From CAYNYI01 sp964401455 (lineage in GTDB: Bacteria > Fibrobacterota > OXYB2-FULL-49-7 > CAYNYI01), in NCBI GenBank assembly GCA_964401455.1, contig CAYNYI010000135.1, positions 1 to 6,315 on the forward strand: a stretch of 6,315 nucleotides of DNA, given 5' to 3'. The notes beneath the pieces are model-generated. The model saw only the letters and a list, made by a program, of their open reading frames with translations, searched no databases and was not told the origin of the DNA. A program made the translations under genes and the position numbers. Below, in pieces: positions 1 through 5,248 of the stretch; position 1 is the stretch's first letter; every line of letters begins with the position of its first letter.

Positions 1-1
1 G

Positions 2-44
2 AAAAGTGTCCTCGAATTACCTAACACGCACACCTGGCACTTTT
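2..44. repeat. Inverted repeat at left edge, possible terminator or REP-like element
   Basis: Seven bases AAAAGTG (2-8) are perfectly complementary to CACTTTT (38-44). A further CC/GG pair (10-11 with 36-37) sits inside a one-base bulge. The loop is about 24 nt. The right arm ends in a run of five T, and the left arm gives T-rich sequence on the other strand. It could therefore serve as a weak bidirectional terminator downstream of mntP, or be one copy of a dispersed palindromic (REP-type) repeat. No gene is visible in bases 1-59. The long loop makes a simple intrinsic terminator doubtful. Confidence 0.3.
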
Positions 45-59
45 TACCCCGTCACTCCG

Positions 60-605
60 TCAAATCAAGACCTTAACCCCGAGCCCTATAAGTATAACCC
101 CGGCAACGACTTCCGCCCACATGTCGAGTTTTTCTCCGACCCGGTCCCCCAGCACAAATCCCGCGACAGACATAATAAAAGCAATAATTCCGATAATAAC
201 CGCACTTAAGATAACTCCGCCGCCTAGCACTGCTATACCGAAACCCGCCGCAAGCGCATCTATACTTGTAGCTACAGACAAAACAAGAAGCGTCATACCC
301 TTTGACGGGTTCTTCTCATGTTCCTTTTCCTCTATCCAGAAAGCCTCATAAATCATTTTGCTTCCGAGAAAAACCAGAACAGCAAAAACCGCCCATTTAT
401 TGAATTCCCTGAGATAACTTACAGCGGAGATTCCTATCCGCCATCCGACAATTGGCATAATAAATTGAAAAAGTCCAAAAGAAAAGGCCATTCGCAGCAT
501 GGACCGCCTTCTTTTCTCTTTTATAATCATGCCGGCTCCTGCGGAAACAGCGAAAGCGTCCATTCCGAGGGAAACCGCCAGCAAAAATATTTCAGAATAC
601 GACAT
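60..605 (-). CDS. mntP: Putative manganese efflux pump MntP
   Basis: The 181-residue inner-membrane protein is full length for the MntP (formerly DUF204/YebN) family, which exports Mn2+. It shows the two-fold pseudo-repeat typical of the family. The first half has LGMDAFAVSAG (conserved Asp16), GWRIG, and GSKMIYEAF with Glu87. The second half has VATSIDALAAGFG (Asp116) and ends in AEVVAGVILIGLGVKVL. Six hydrophobic segments are separated by a charged loop at about residues 91-102. The frame stays open upstream as far as 683, but those starts would overlap the divergent transporter gene, and family alignment begins at MSYSEIFLLA, so ATG 605 is chosen. No Shine-Dalgarno sequence precedes it; instead a TATAAT box lies 7 nt upstream, suggesting a leaderless mRNA. 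It is divergent from a cation diffusion facilitator with a 54-nt gap. The family assignment is secure; the manganese specificity rests on the family. Confidence 0.93.
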   Translation of the reverse strand: MSYSEIFLLAVSLGMDAFAVSAGAGMIIKEKRRRSMLRMAFSFGLFQFIMPIVGWRIGISAVSYLREFNKWAVFAVLVFLGSKMIYEAFWIEEKEHEKNPSKGMTLLVLSVATSIDALAAGFGIAVLGGGVILSAVIIGIIAFIMSVAGFVLGDRVGEKLDMWAEVVAGVILIGLGVKVLI

Positions 606-612
606 AATATGA

Positions 613-618
613 ATTATA
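613..618 (-). promoter_or_regulatory. Candidate -10 box of mntP
   Basis: A perfect TATAAT (minus strand) ends 7 nt before the chosen mntP start codon, so initiation about 7 nt downstream would begin the mRNA at or beside the ATG. The best -35 near the expected spacing is poor (TTAAAT, 3 of 6 matches). The region is very AT-rich, so chance matches are easy. Confidence 0.4.
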
Positions 619-659
619 TTAAAATCAGGATTAAAATTTAAGGTTTTAAATATAAAAAA

Positions 660-1580
660 ATGCACCATCATCGCCATACACATAATACTAATAGCGAAGA
701 AACCGGTCTTGCGATAACCTGGATCGGGATGGTTGTTAACATTTTATTAACCGGAATAAAAACGGTTATTGGAATTATCTCCGGCAGCTCCGCTCTTATC
801 GCAGACGGCCTTCATTCTCTCGGCGACCTTTTAAGTGATGTCGCTACCATCATTGGTATAAGAATCTCTACAAAGCCCGGGGACAGTGATCATAATTACG
901 GCCACGGCAAATTCGAGACACTTGCCTCTCTTTTTACAGGCGCGCTACTCTTAAGCGGGGCCGGGGCTATAATATGGAACTCTTCGCTTCATGTGTTCCG
1001 CTCTTTATACGAGATAAATATCCATCAGCCGGCTAAATATGCACTTTATGCGGCTCTTGGTTCTATTGTATTGAAAGAAGCAATGTTCTGGTCAACAATC
1101 AATATCGCGCGCCGCACGAACAGCATGGCGCTTCGGGCTAATGCCTGGCATCACAGATCCGATTCTCTTTCATCGGTTGCTTCAGCTCTCGGAATAGGTG
1201 GAGCCATCCTTTTGGGCCCGGAATGGAATATACTCGACCCCGCTGCAGCTGCGGTAGTAGGAGTCTTAATACTAAAAGCCGGCTTTAATATTCTTAAGGA
1301 AAGCCTCAGCGAACTGGTGGAGGCGTCCCTTTCAGATGAAGAAAAACAAAGGATAAAAGAATCTATAGAAAAAATCCCGGGGGCCTCGGCACCTCACAAC
1401 CTTCGAGCCAGAAGGATTGGAAGAAACAATATAGCTCTTGAAGTTCATGTCAACGCCGACCCTTCGATTAGCATGAAAGAAGCTCACACAATATCTTCGA
1501 AAATCGAACATAACCTCATTCATGAATTCGGAGAAGGCTCCTTTTTTTCCATACACATGGAGCCCTCCCCTTCTACCTGA
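660..1580 (+). CDS. Cation diffusion facilitator (CDF) family metal exporter
   Basis: This 306-residue inner-membrane antiporter belongs to the CDF family, which exports divalent metals such as Zn2+, Fe2+, Mn2+ or Co2+ in exchange for protons. Membrane segments run from about residue 17 to 215. The metal-site motifs are intact: H52-S-L-G-D56 in TM2 followed by D60, and H164-H-R-S-D168 in TM5. GHGKFE (81-86) follows TM2, as is usual. The cytoplasmic C-terminal domain (about 220-306) carries LEVHV (His263), His276, and IHMEP (His298), the usual ligands of the dimerising domain. The N-terminus is His-rich (residues 2, 3, 4, 6 and 8) and may collect metal. An in-frame stop 21 nt upstream leaves ATG 660 as the only good start; its ribosome site is weak (AAGG about 16 nt away). 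His rather than Asp at the first TM2 ligand favours zinc, but metal choice is not settled by sequence alone. Confidence 0.93.
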   Translation: MHHHRHTHNTNSEETGLAITWIGMVVNILLTGIKTVIGIISGSSALIADGLHSLGDLLSDVATIIGIRISTKPGDSDHNYGHGKFETLASLFTGALLLSGAGAIIWNSSLHVFRSLYEINIHQPAKYALYAALGSIVLKEAMFWSTINIARRTNSMALRANAWHHRSDSLSSVASALGIGGAILLGPEWNILDPAAAAVVGVLILKAGFNILKESLSELVEASLSDEEKQRIKESIEKIPGASAPHNLRARRIGRNNIALEVHVNADPSISMKEAHTISSKIEHNLIHEFGEGSFFSIHMEPSPST

Positions 1581-1587
1581 ATAATGC

Positions 1588-1794
1588 TCAGAGCAGCTCC
1601 CCTGGCTCATAACCTTCGTCCGAAATAAGTTTTCTGACTTTTTCAGTATCCGGGCTCCCGCCATATGAAACCGTACCCGCCTCAAGGTTTACTTCCGGAT
1701 CCTCACCACCTGCGGCCTTTACGGCTTTTGATACTGAATTCGCGCAATGATTACAAGTCATTCCTTTTACCTTGAGGGTATTTATATCTTTCAT
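1588..1794 (-). CDS. Possible internally initiated HMA metallochaperone (nested in permease gene)
   Basis: An in-frame ATG at codon 352 of the permease gene opens a 68-residue product that corresponds exactly to a complete HMA domain (CopZ/Atx1-like size and fold). GMTCNHC lies near its N-terminus, with VNLEAGTVSYGG and a C-terminal GYEP. AAGGAGG lies 8 nt upstream of this ATG, a better ribosome site than that of most genes in the window. The inferred role is a soluble metallochaperone that carries Cu+ or Zn2+ to the permease or buffers the cytoplasm. E. coli copA is known to yield both a pump and a free chaperone, through frameshifting rather than internal initiation. No slippery heptamer is visible here. 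Whether this start is used is inference. Confidence 0.45.
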   Translation of the reverse strand: MKDINTLKVKGMTCNHCANSVSKAVKAAGGEDPEVNLEAGTVSYGGSPDTEKVRKLISDEGYEPGELL

Positions 1795-2847
1795 TTTATT
1801 TTCCTCCTTCTTATTTTCAGATTTTTTGTTTCTCATTCTAATTCTGACTACACTGTAATAGTGTATCAGAAACATTATCCCCAGAAGCGCGGCACCTGCG
1901 GCAGTAAACCAACCCGGGAGCATTTCATGTTCATGCACATGAAGTATCTTAAGTTCGGAACCGTAAAAAAGACCGTTCAAAATAAAACCCAATCCGACAC
2001 TTACCGATGCTATTGAGAGCAGATATATAATCGCGGTTCTTTTACCAAGTGATTTCGCGACTGTAGTTATGGTCACGGTATTCGTCGCGGGTCCGGCAAG
2101 TAGAAAAACAAGAGCAGCACCCGGAGAAATCCCCTTCATGAGCAAAGAAGCCGCGATAGGAGTACTCGCAGTCGCGCAGACATACAGAGGAGTGGCAACC
2201 GCCAGCATTATTAACATCGATAAAAACTGGTTTCCCAAAAAACCTTTAAAAAAACCGTCCGGAACGGCAGCCGATATCAGGCCCCCGAGAAGTATTCCTA
2301 TTAAAAGATATCTGGCAATAGAGGCGAAAAGATCATACTGAATATAACGGTGTATAACTTTGAGCCTGTCCGAAACTGTTTCGCTGTCCGGTACGACTAT
2401 ATTATTGCCGGATTCTTTATCATTTTCACGCTCTTTTTTTCCTGTAAAATTTGTGATCAGGCCGGCTGCGACAGCGGTTATAAAAGCGGCCCCTATTCTG
2501 AAAACCGCGAACACCCATCCTATCAGAGAATAAGTAATCATGAAGCTGTCAGCTCCGATCTGAGGCGTAGAAATTAAAAATGAAATAGCTGCACCTCTCG
2601 AAGCTCCTTTTTTTCTCATAGAGGCTGCCACGGGTATAACTCCGCAACTGCAAAGCGGAAGAGGCACCCCGAAAGCCGAAGACTTAAGAACAGATCCTAC
2701 ACTAGATTTCCCCAGATGTTTCGCAACAAATTTCTGAGGGAAAAAAACATGAAGAATACCCGCTACAAAGAAGCCGAAAAGAAGGTAGATCGCCATCTCA
2801 TTATAAAGCGACCATGTTTCTGATAAAAAACTATTTAGTATTTCCAT
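1588..2847 (-). CDS. SO_0444/UPF0718-type Cu/Zn efflux permease with C-terminal HMA domain
   Basis: This 419-residue membrane permease is of the UPF0718 (DUF318, ArsP-related) superfamily and most like the SO_0444 Cu/Zn efflux group. The first membrane block (about 17-132) contains PLPLCSCGVIP with the Cys66-x-Cys68 pair and a STPQIG segment. The second block (about 175-332) repeats the pattern with TPLYVCATASTP (Cys224) and AGPATN. An HVHEHE cluster (303-308) lies in the loop before the last helix. A Lys/Glu-rich linker (about 337-352) joins an HMA metal-binding domain (352-419) with GMTCNHC (Cys365, Cys368). The start overlaps the end of the upstream repressor gene by 17 nt and has a strong GGAGG 6 nt ahead, so the two are translationally coupled in one operon. 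The zinc-type repressor suggests Zn export, whereas the HMA domain would also suit Cu+. An internal ribosome site may release the HMA domain alone. Only 7 nt separate it from the convergent CDF gene. Confidence 0.9.
   Translation of the reverse strand: MEILNSFLSETWSLYNEMAIYLLFGFFVAGILHVFFPQKFVAKHLGKSSVGSVLKSSAFGVPLPLCSCGVIPVAASMRKKGASRGAAISFLISTPQIGADSFMITYSLIGWVFAVFRIGAAFITAVAAGLITNFTGKKERENDKESGNNIVVPDSETVSDRLKVIHRYIQYDLFASIARYLLIGILLGGLISAAVPDGFFKGFLGNQFLSMLIMLAVATPLYVCATASTPIAASLLMKGISPGAALVFLLAGPATNTVTITTVAKSLGKRTAIIYLLSIASVSVGLGFILNGLFYGSELKILHVHEHEMLPGWFTAAGAALLGIMFLIHYYSVVRIRMRNKKSENKKEENKMKDINTLKVKGMTCNHCANSVSKAVKAAGGEDPEVNLEAGTVSYGGSPDTEKVRKLISDEGYEPGELL
1803..1809 (-). promoter_or_regulatory. 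Internal Shine-Dalgarno site before the HMA domain
   Basis: AAGGAGG on the minus strand is followed by 8 A-rich bases and an in-frame ATG (1794-1792). It is encoded by the linker residues Lys-Lys-Glu-Glu. The codons are AAG AAG GAG GAA, while most neighbouring lysines use AAA and the other glutamates GAA. That codon choice is what creates the anti-16S match. Confidence 0.55.
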
Positions 2848-3151
2848 ATCTTTCCTCCGTATGTTCTGCGCAAATTTTTATCATTTTAAATATATGGCGG
2901 TCGTCGAGAGAATAATAAACATGTCTTCCTTCTTTTCTATGCTTTACAATTCTTAAATCTCTTAATATCCGAAGCTGATGAGAAAGAGCGGACTGGCTTA
3001 TACTAAATTCTTCACAAAGAGAATGCACGCAATACTCTTTTTCGGAAAGCTTCAAAAGGATCCTGAGCCTGCCTATATCTGACATACCCGCGAAAATCCT
3101 GCAAATTTCTTCTTCCCTGCTGTGTTTAATCTTGATTCCATTAGAATTCAT
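2831..3151 (-). CDS. ArsR/SmtB-family metal-sensing repressor
   Basis: This 106-residue winged-helix repressor has the usual length for the family, which unbinds DNA on metal binding. The helix-turn-helix is at about 42-63 (recognition helix SQSALSHQLRIL) and the wing RKEGRHVYYSL at 72-82. The C-terminal helix carries Asp84-x-His86, ten residues, then His97-x-x-Glu100: the full alpha-5 Zn2+ motif of SmtB/CzrA-type sensors. The alpha-3 site reads CVHSLC (Cys41, His43, Cys46) where ArsR has CVCDLC, so a second Cys/His site is possible. There are no N-terminal cysteines of the CadC kind (only Cys17). ATG 3151 has AGGTGG 5 nt upstream. It is the first gene of an operon with the efflux permease, whose start lies inside its 3' end. 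A consensus promoter and operator precede it, so autorepression relieved by zinc is expected. Confidence 0.93.
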   Translation of the reverse strand: MNSNGIKIKHSREEEICRIFAGMSDIGRLRILLKLSEKEYCVHSLCEEFSISQSALSHQLRILRDLRIVKHRKEGRHVYYSLDDRHIFKMIKICAEHTEERYGNTK

Positions 3152-3162
3152 TCACACCACCT

Positions 3163-3186
3163 ATACATGTACATATGTTCATATAT
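3163..3186. promoter_or_regulatory. Predicted ArsR/SmtB-family operator
   Basis: A 24-nt inverted repeat is centred on CATATG (3172-3177). Its right arm is TTCATATAT and its left arm ATACATGTA, with 7 of 9 flanking positions complementary plus the fully palindromic core. This closely resembles the ATATGAAC/GTTCATAT 12-2-12 operators of SmtB/CzrA-type repressors. It lies 11 nt before the repressor start codon and covers the expected transcription start, so binding would block initiation. Confidence 0.8.
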
Positions 3187-3187
3187 T

Positions 3188-3216
3188 AATATATAAAAAG
3201 AACTGTTGCATGTCAA
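3188..3216 (-). promoter_or_regulatory. Sigma70 promoter of the repressor-permease operon
   Basis: The -35 is TTGACA (3216-3211, perfect consensus) and the -10 is TATATT (3193-3188, 5 of 6), separated by exactly 17 nt on the minus strand. Transcription should start near 3181, inside the predicted operator, giving a leader of about 30 nt. This is the best promoter in the window. Confidence 0.8.
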
Positions 3217-3222
3217 TGGATA

Positions 3223-3250
3223 TTTTCAATATCTTATATGATATTGTAAT
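3223..3250 (+). promoter_or_regulatory. Weak candidate promoter of the RidA/chorismatase-like gene
   Basis: TGTAAT (3245-3250) is a 5-of-6 match to the -10 consensus. TTTTCA (3223-3228, 3 of 6) stands 16 nt upstream as a poor -35. Initiation near 3257 would leave a 14-nt leader that still contains the AAGGA ribosome site. The weak -35 and AT-rich setting keep confidence low. A perfect inverted repeat fills the space between the boxes. Confidence 0.3.
3227..3246. repeat. Perfect 7-6-7 inverted repeat, operator-like
   Basis: CAATATC (3227-3233) and GATATTG (3240-3246) are perfect reverse complements around TTATAT. A further GATATT at 3219-3224 adds a second inverted pair with AATATC (3228-3233). 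The repeat lies 24 nt before the TTG start of the plus-strand gene and upstream of the -35 of the minus-strand repressor operon. It differs in sequence from the ArsR operator, so a separate DNA-binding protein would be needed. Confidence 0.5.
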
Positions 3251-3270
3251 TAATCAGAAAAAAGGACGTT

Positions 3271-4347
3271 TTGAAAAAATTTGTAAAGACATCCACAAAC
3301 AGCAGTAATATATCTGAAATATTCCTCACTTTTTCTTTTGAAGAATATAGTGGAATCAGTGAGGCAATGTCAGAAGCCGCATCCATCCTCAAGAACCGAA
3401 ACGCTTCGGTTTTTCAGGACCGCTATTTTATACCGGAAGCTAATTCCGGAGATGAAATAGCTTCATTACGCAAAGAATTATTTCCTGATTCAAAGGATCT
3501 TCCACTTCCTTCTGTTTTATCCACAAAATTCGGCGGCGGTATATCGATACAAGCTTTTTCCGGACTTGATTTTCTTCCGTTACAGGATGACGGTAAAAAC
3601 ATAGGAGTTTCATTTTCTTGTGATCACGGCAGAATTGTATCGCTTCCCGGAATTATTCCTGATTCACCCCGGAAAGACCGGGAAGAACAGGCCCGTGAAA
3701 TTTTTTATAAGGCTGAACGTTTTCTTGTTTCAGCGGGGCTCGATTTTAATAATATACCTAGAACGTGGCTGTGGCTTAACGGTATACTAGACTGGTATGA
3801 TGATTTTAATATTATCAGAAACTCATTCTATAAAAAGAAAGGCCTTCTCTGCAGCGGTGATTTAAGCCCGGTTCCGGCCAGTACCGGAATAGGAATCGAA
3901 TCTGAATCCGGTCTTCATTGTTCCCTTGACCTTATTGCATGTTCCTCCGGAAACTGTATTAATTTTTTCAGGGAAACGGATAAACAAAAGAGTCCGTGCG
4001 AATATGGATCTGCGTTTTCTAGAGCCTCCAGTATGCGGACACCCGCGGGCCGTAATATTTATATTTCCGGAACCGCGGCCCTCGACCGTAGCGGAAACAC
4101 AATAAACCCTGGTAAAAGCCAAGAGCAAATAAAAGATACTTTTAAAGCTGTCAGGGCAGCACTTGAAAAGACAGGTTGCTCTGAAGCTGACATGGTCCAG
4201 GCCAATGTTTACTGCAGAGATAAATCTGTATATGAAGACTTTCTGTCATTTCCCCCTCCCGATTGGCCATTTGTCCCTGTGGCCGGAACAATTTGCAGAG
4301 ATGATCTTCTCTTCGAGATTGACTGCACGGCCTTTAAACCTGAATAG
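3271..4347 (+). CDS. RidA/chorismatase-like protein of unknown substrate
   Basis: This 358-residue, probably cytoplasmic protein has no signal peptide or membrane segment. The C-terminal third (about 243-358) is RidA/YjgF-like: YGSAFSRA (245-252), IYISGTAALD (263-272), a helix with QIKDTFKAVRAALEKTG, and CRDDLLFEIDCTAF at the end. There Arg343 and Glu349 match the positions of the active-site Arg and Glu of RidA. The N-terminal half is unlike plain RidA (about 110-130 residues) and carries RTWLW (164-168), ILDWYDDFN (172-180) and PASTGIG (202-208). This two-part layout resembles the FkbO/Hyg5/XanB2 chorismatase superfamily and related uncharacterised RidA-like proteins. It may act on chorismate or another enol/imine substrate, but no reaction can be assigned. 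The start is TTG with AAGGA 4 nt upstream; an in-frame stop at 3247 and no better start support it. It is divergent from the repressor operon and convergent with the protease gene. Confidence 0.8.
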   Translation: MKKFVKTSTNSSNISEIFLTFSFEEYSGISEAMSEAASILKNRNASVFQDRYFIPEANSGDEIASLRKELFPDSKDLPLPSVLSTKFGGGISIQAFSGLDFLPLQDDGKNIGVSFSCDHGRIVSLPGIIPDSPRKDREEQAREIFYKAERFLVSAGLDFNNIPRTWLWLNGILDWYDDFNIIRNSFYKKKGLLCSGDLSPVPASTGIGIESESGLHCSLDLIACSSGNCINFFRETDKQKSPCEYGSAFSRASSMRTPAGRNIYISGTAALDRSGNTINPGKSQEQIKDTFKAVRAALEKTGCSEADMVQANVYCRDKSVYEDFLSFPPPDWPFVPVAGTICRDDLLFEIDCTAFKPE

Positions 4348-4357
4348 ATAATCTATT
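4343..4357. repeat. AT-rich palindrome at a convergent gene junction
   Basis: AATAGAT and ATCTATT are perfect reverse complements around a single A, spanning the stop codon of the plus-strand gene and ending next to the stop codon of the minus-strand protease gene. With almost no GC pairs and no clear U-tract it would be a poor intrinsic terminator. It may be chance. Confidence 0.25.
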
Positions 4358-5248
4358 TCATAACTTCCTTACGGAGTTTCCGTTATTTTTCATATAGAGT
4401 AATAAAGGAACCGCCATTATTATCATTGCGGCGATACCTGAAATTCCAAGCGGGTTTTTTACAATATTCTCAGCACCTTTAATCAAAATTATTGGATACC
4501 CGGCAAGCGCGTTAAAAAGGCCGTGAAAAACAGCCGCCGCGAAAACGCTCCCGGTCTTTTCTCTTGCAAATGTTATAAAAACACTCAGTAGAATGCATGA
4601 AATTATCATTACAGGGACGCCGACAATATTGTGTTCCGGAAAATTATGGCCCATAAGTATAAGCGGGAAATGCCATACTCCCCATACGGCGCCGATGAAT
4701 ACGGATTTTCGTATAAACTTTTCATTTTCCAATTCTTTGAACATAAGACCACGCCATCCCATTTCTTCTCCGAAAGCGAATACAGCGTTTATCGTAATTC
4801 CCATAAGAAAAGCCTGAATAAACATTAAAAAAGGGCCTGCTTTTTCCAACTGATTTTTTACCTTTTCAAAGTTTTCCTCATTCATCTGTTCTCTCATCTT
4901 TTCCATAAAACCGCTGTATTCAGGATCGAATGTTCCTGCCCCGGATGCCATAGAAACGATTACAGTCAAGACCATGATTAAAGGCTGCAACAAAAAAACC
5001 AATGTCCAGGAAGGAGAAAAATTGAAACGCGCACCATATTCCCGAAGAGTTTTACCCCGGTTTCGAAGAAGAATAAAGGATACACCAAGCGGCACAAACA
5101 TGTAAACGGAGCCAAGAAGGACCATGGACCTCCCGAATTTTTCGGTAAAAGAAAAAACAGCATCCGATGCCAGAAATATCAGTACAAGGCTGAAGCTGAC
5201 TAAATAAGTAAAAAAGACAAACTTTTTAAGAAGAGGTGATATTTTCAT
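4358..5248 (-). CDS. CPBP-family intramembrane metalloprotease
   Basis: This 296-residue polytopic membrane protein is of the CPBP (CAAX protease and bacteriocin-processing, Abi) family. All three signature motifs are present: E161-E-M-G-W-R-G (motif 1, catalytic Glu161/Glu162 and Arg166), VWGVWHFPLIL with His193 (motif 2), and VFHGLFNAL with His242 and Asn246 (motif 3). So it is probably an active glutamate-type protease. Hydrophobic segments start at about 10, 41, 81, 138, 182, 208, 232 and 268. A charged, non-membrane stretch (about 110-136) lies before the catalytic region. Substrate is unknown; relatives process prenylated or bacteriocin-type peptides or act in membrane stress. A longer frame runs back to 5296, but ATG 5248 is preferred: it gives a natural TM1 and overlaps the stop of the YbjQ gene as ATGA, typical of coupled translation. 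It is the last gene of a three-gene operon. Confidence 0.9.
   Translation of the reverse strand: MKISPLLKKFVFFTYLVSFSLVLIFLASDAVFSFTEKFGRSMVLLGSVYMFVPLGVSFILLRNRGKTLREYGARFNFSPSWTLVFLLQPLIMVLTVIVSMASGAGTFDPEYSGFMEKMREQMNEENFEKVKNQLEKAGPFLMFIQAFLMGITINAVFAFGEEMGWRGLMFKELENEKFIRKSVFIGAVWGVWHFPLILMGHNFPEHNIVGVPVMIISCILLSVFITFAREKTGSVFAAAVFHGLFNALAGYPIILIKGAENIVKNPLGISGIAAMIIMAVPLLLYMKNNGNSVRKL

Noticed and set aside
606..659. A yybP-ykoY manganese riboswitch before mntP
   Set aside because: Such riboswitches often precede mntP, but the gap to the divergent gene is only 54 AT-rich bases, too short for the structure, and the promoter appears to abut the start codon.
606..683. Longer mntP with 26 extra N-terminal residues
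   Set aside because: It would overlap the divergent CDF gene, has no ribosome site, and the extension has no family counterpart.
1570..1610. Terminator hairpin between the convergent CDF and permease genes
   Set aside because: Only a short GAGC/GCTC self-complementarity with a one-base loop is visible and no T-run follows.
1332..1685. Minus-strand reading frame of 117 codons across the CDF/permease junction
   Set aside because: It lies antisense to the CDF gene and out of frame with the permease; no family resemblance and low-complexity ends.
1794..1850. Programmed frameshift as the way to separate the HMA domain
   Set aside because: No in-frame slippery heptamer or downstream stop in another frame with a strong structure is evident; the internal ribosome site is a simpler explanation.
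1747..2577. Several plus-strand frames of 75-90 codons opposite the permease gene
   Set aside because: They are antisense shadows of a well-supported membrane protein gene, without ribosome sites or recognisable domains.
3367..3369. ATG at codon 33 as start of the RidA-like gene
   Set aside because: GAGG is only 2 nt away, and residues before it (IFLTFSFEE) look like a genuine beta strand of the N-terminal domain; the TTG has AAGGA upstream.
3862..4128. Minus-strand 88-codon frame inside the RidA-like gene
   Set aside because: Antisense to a coding region with conserved family motifs; its translation resembles nothing known.
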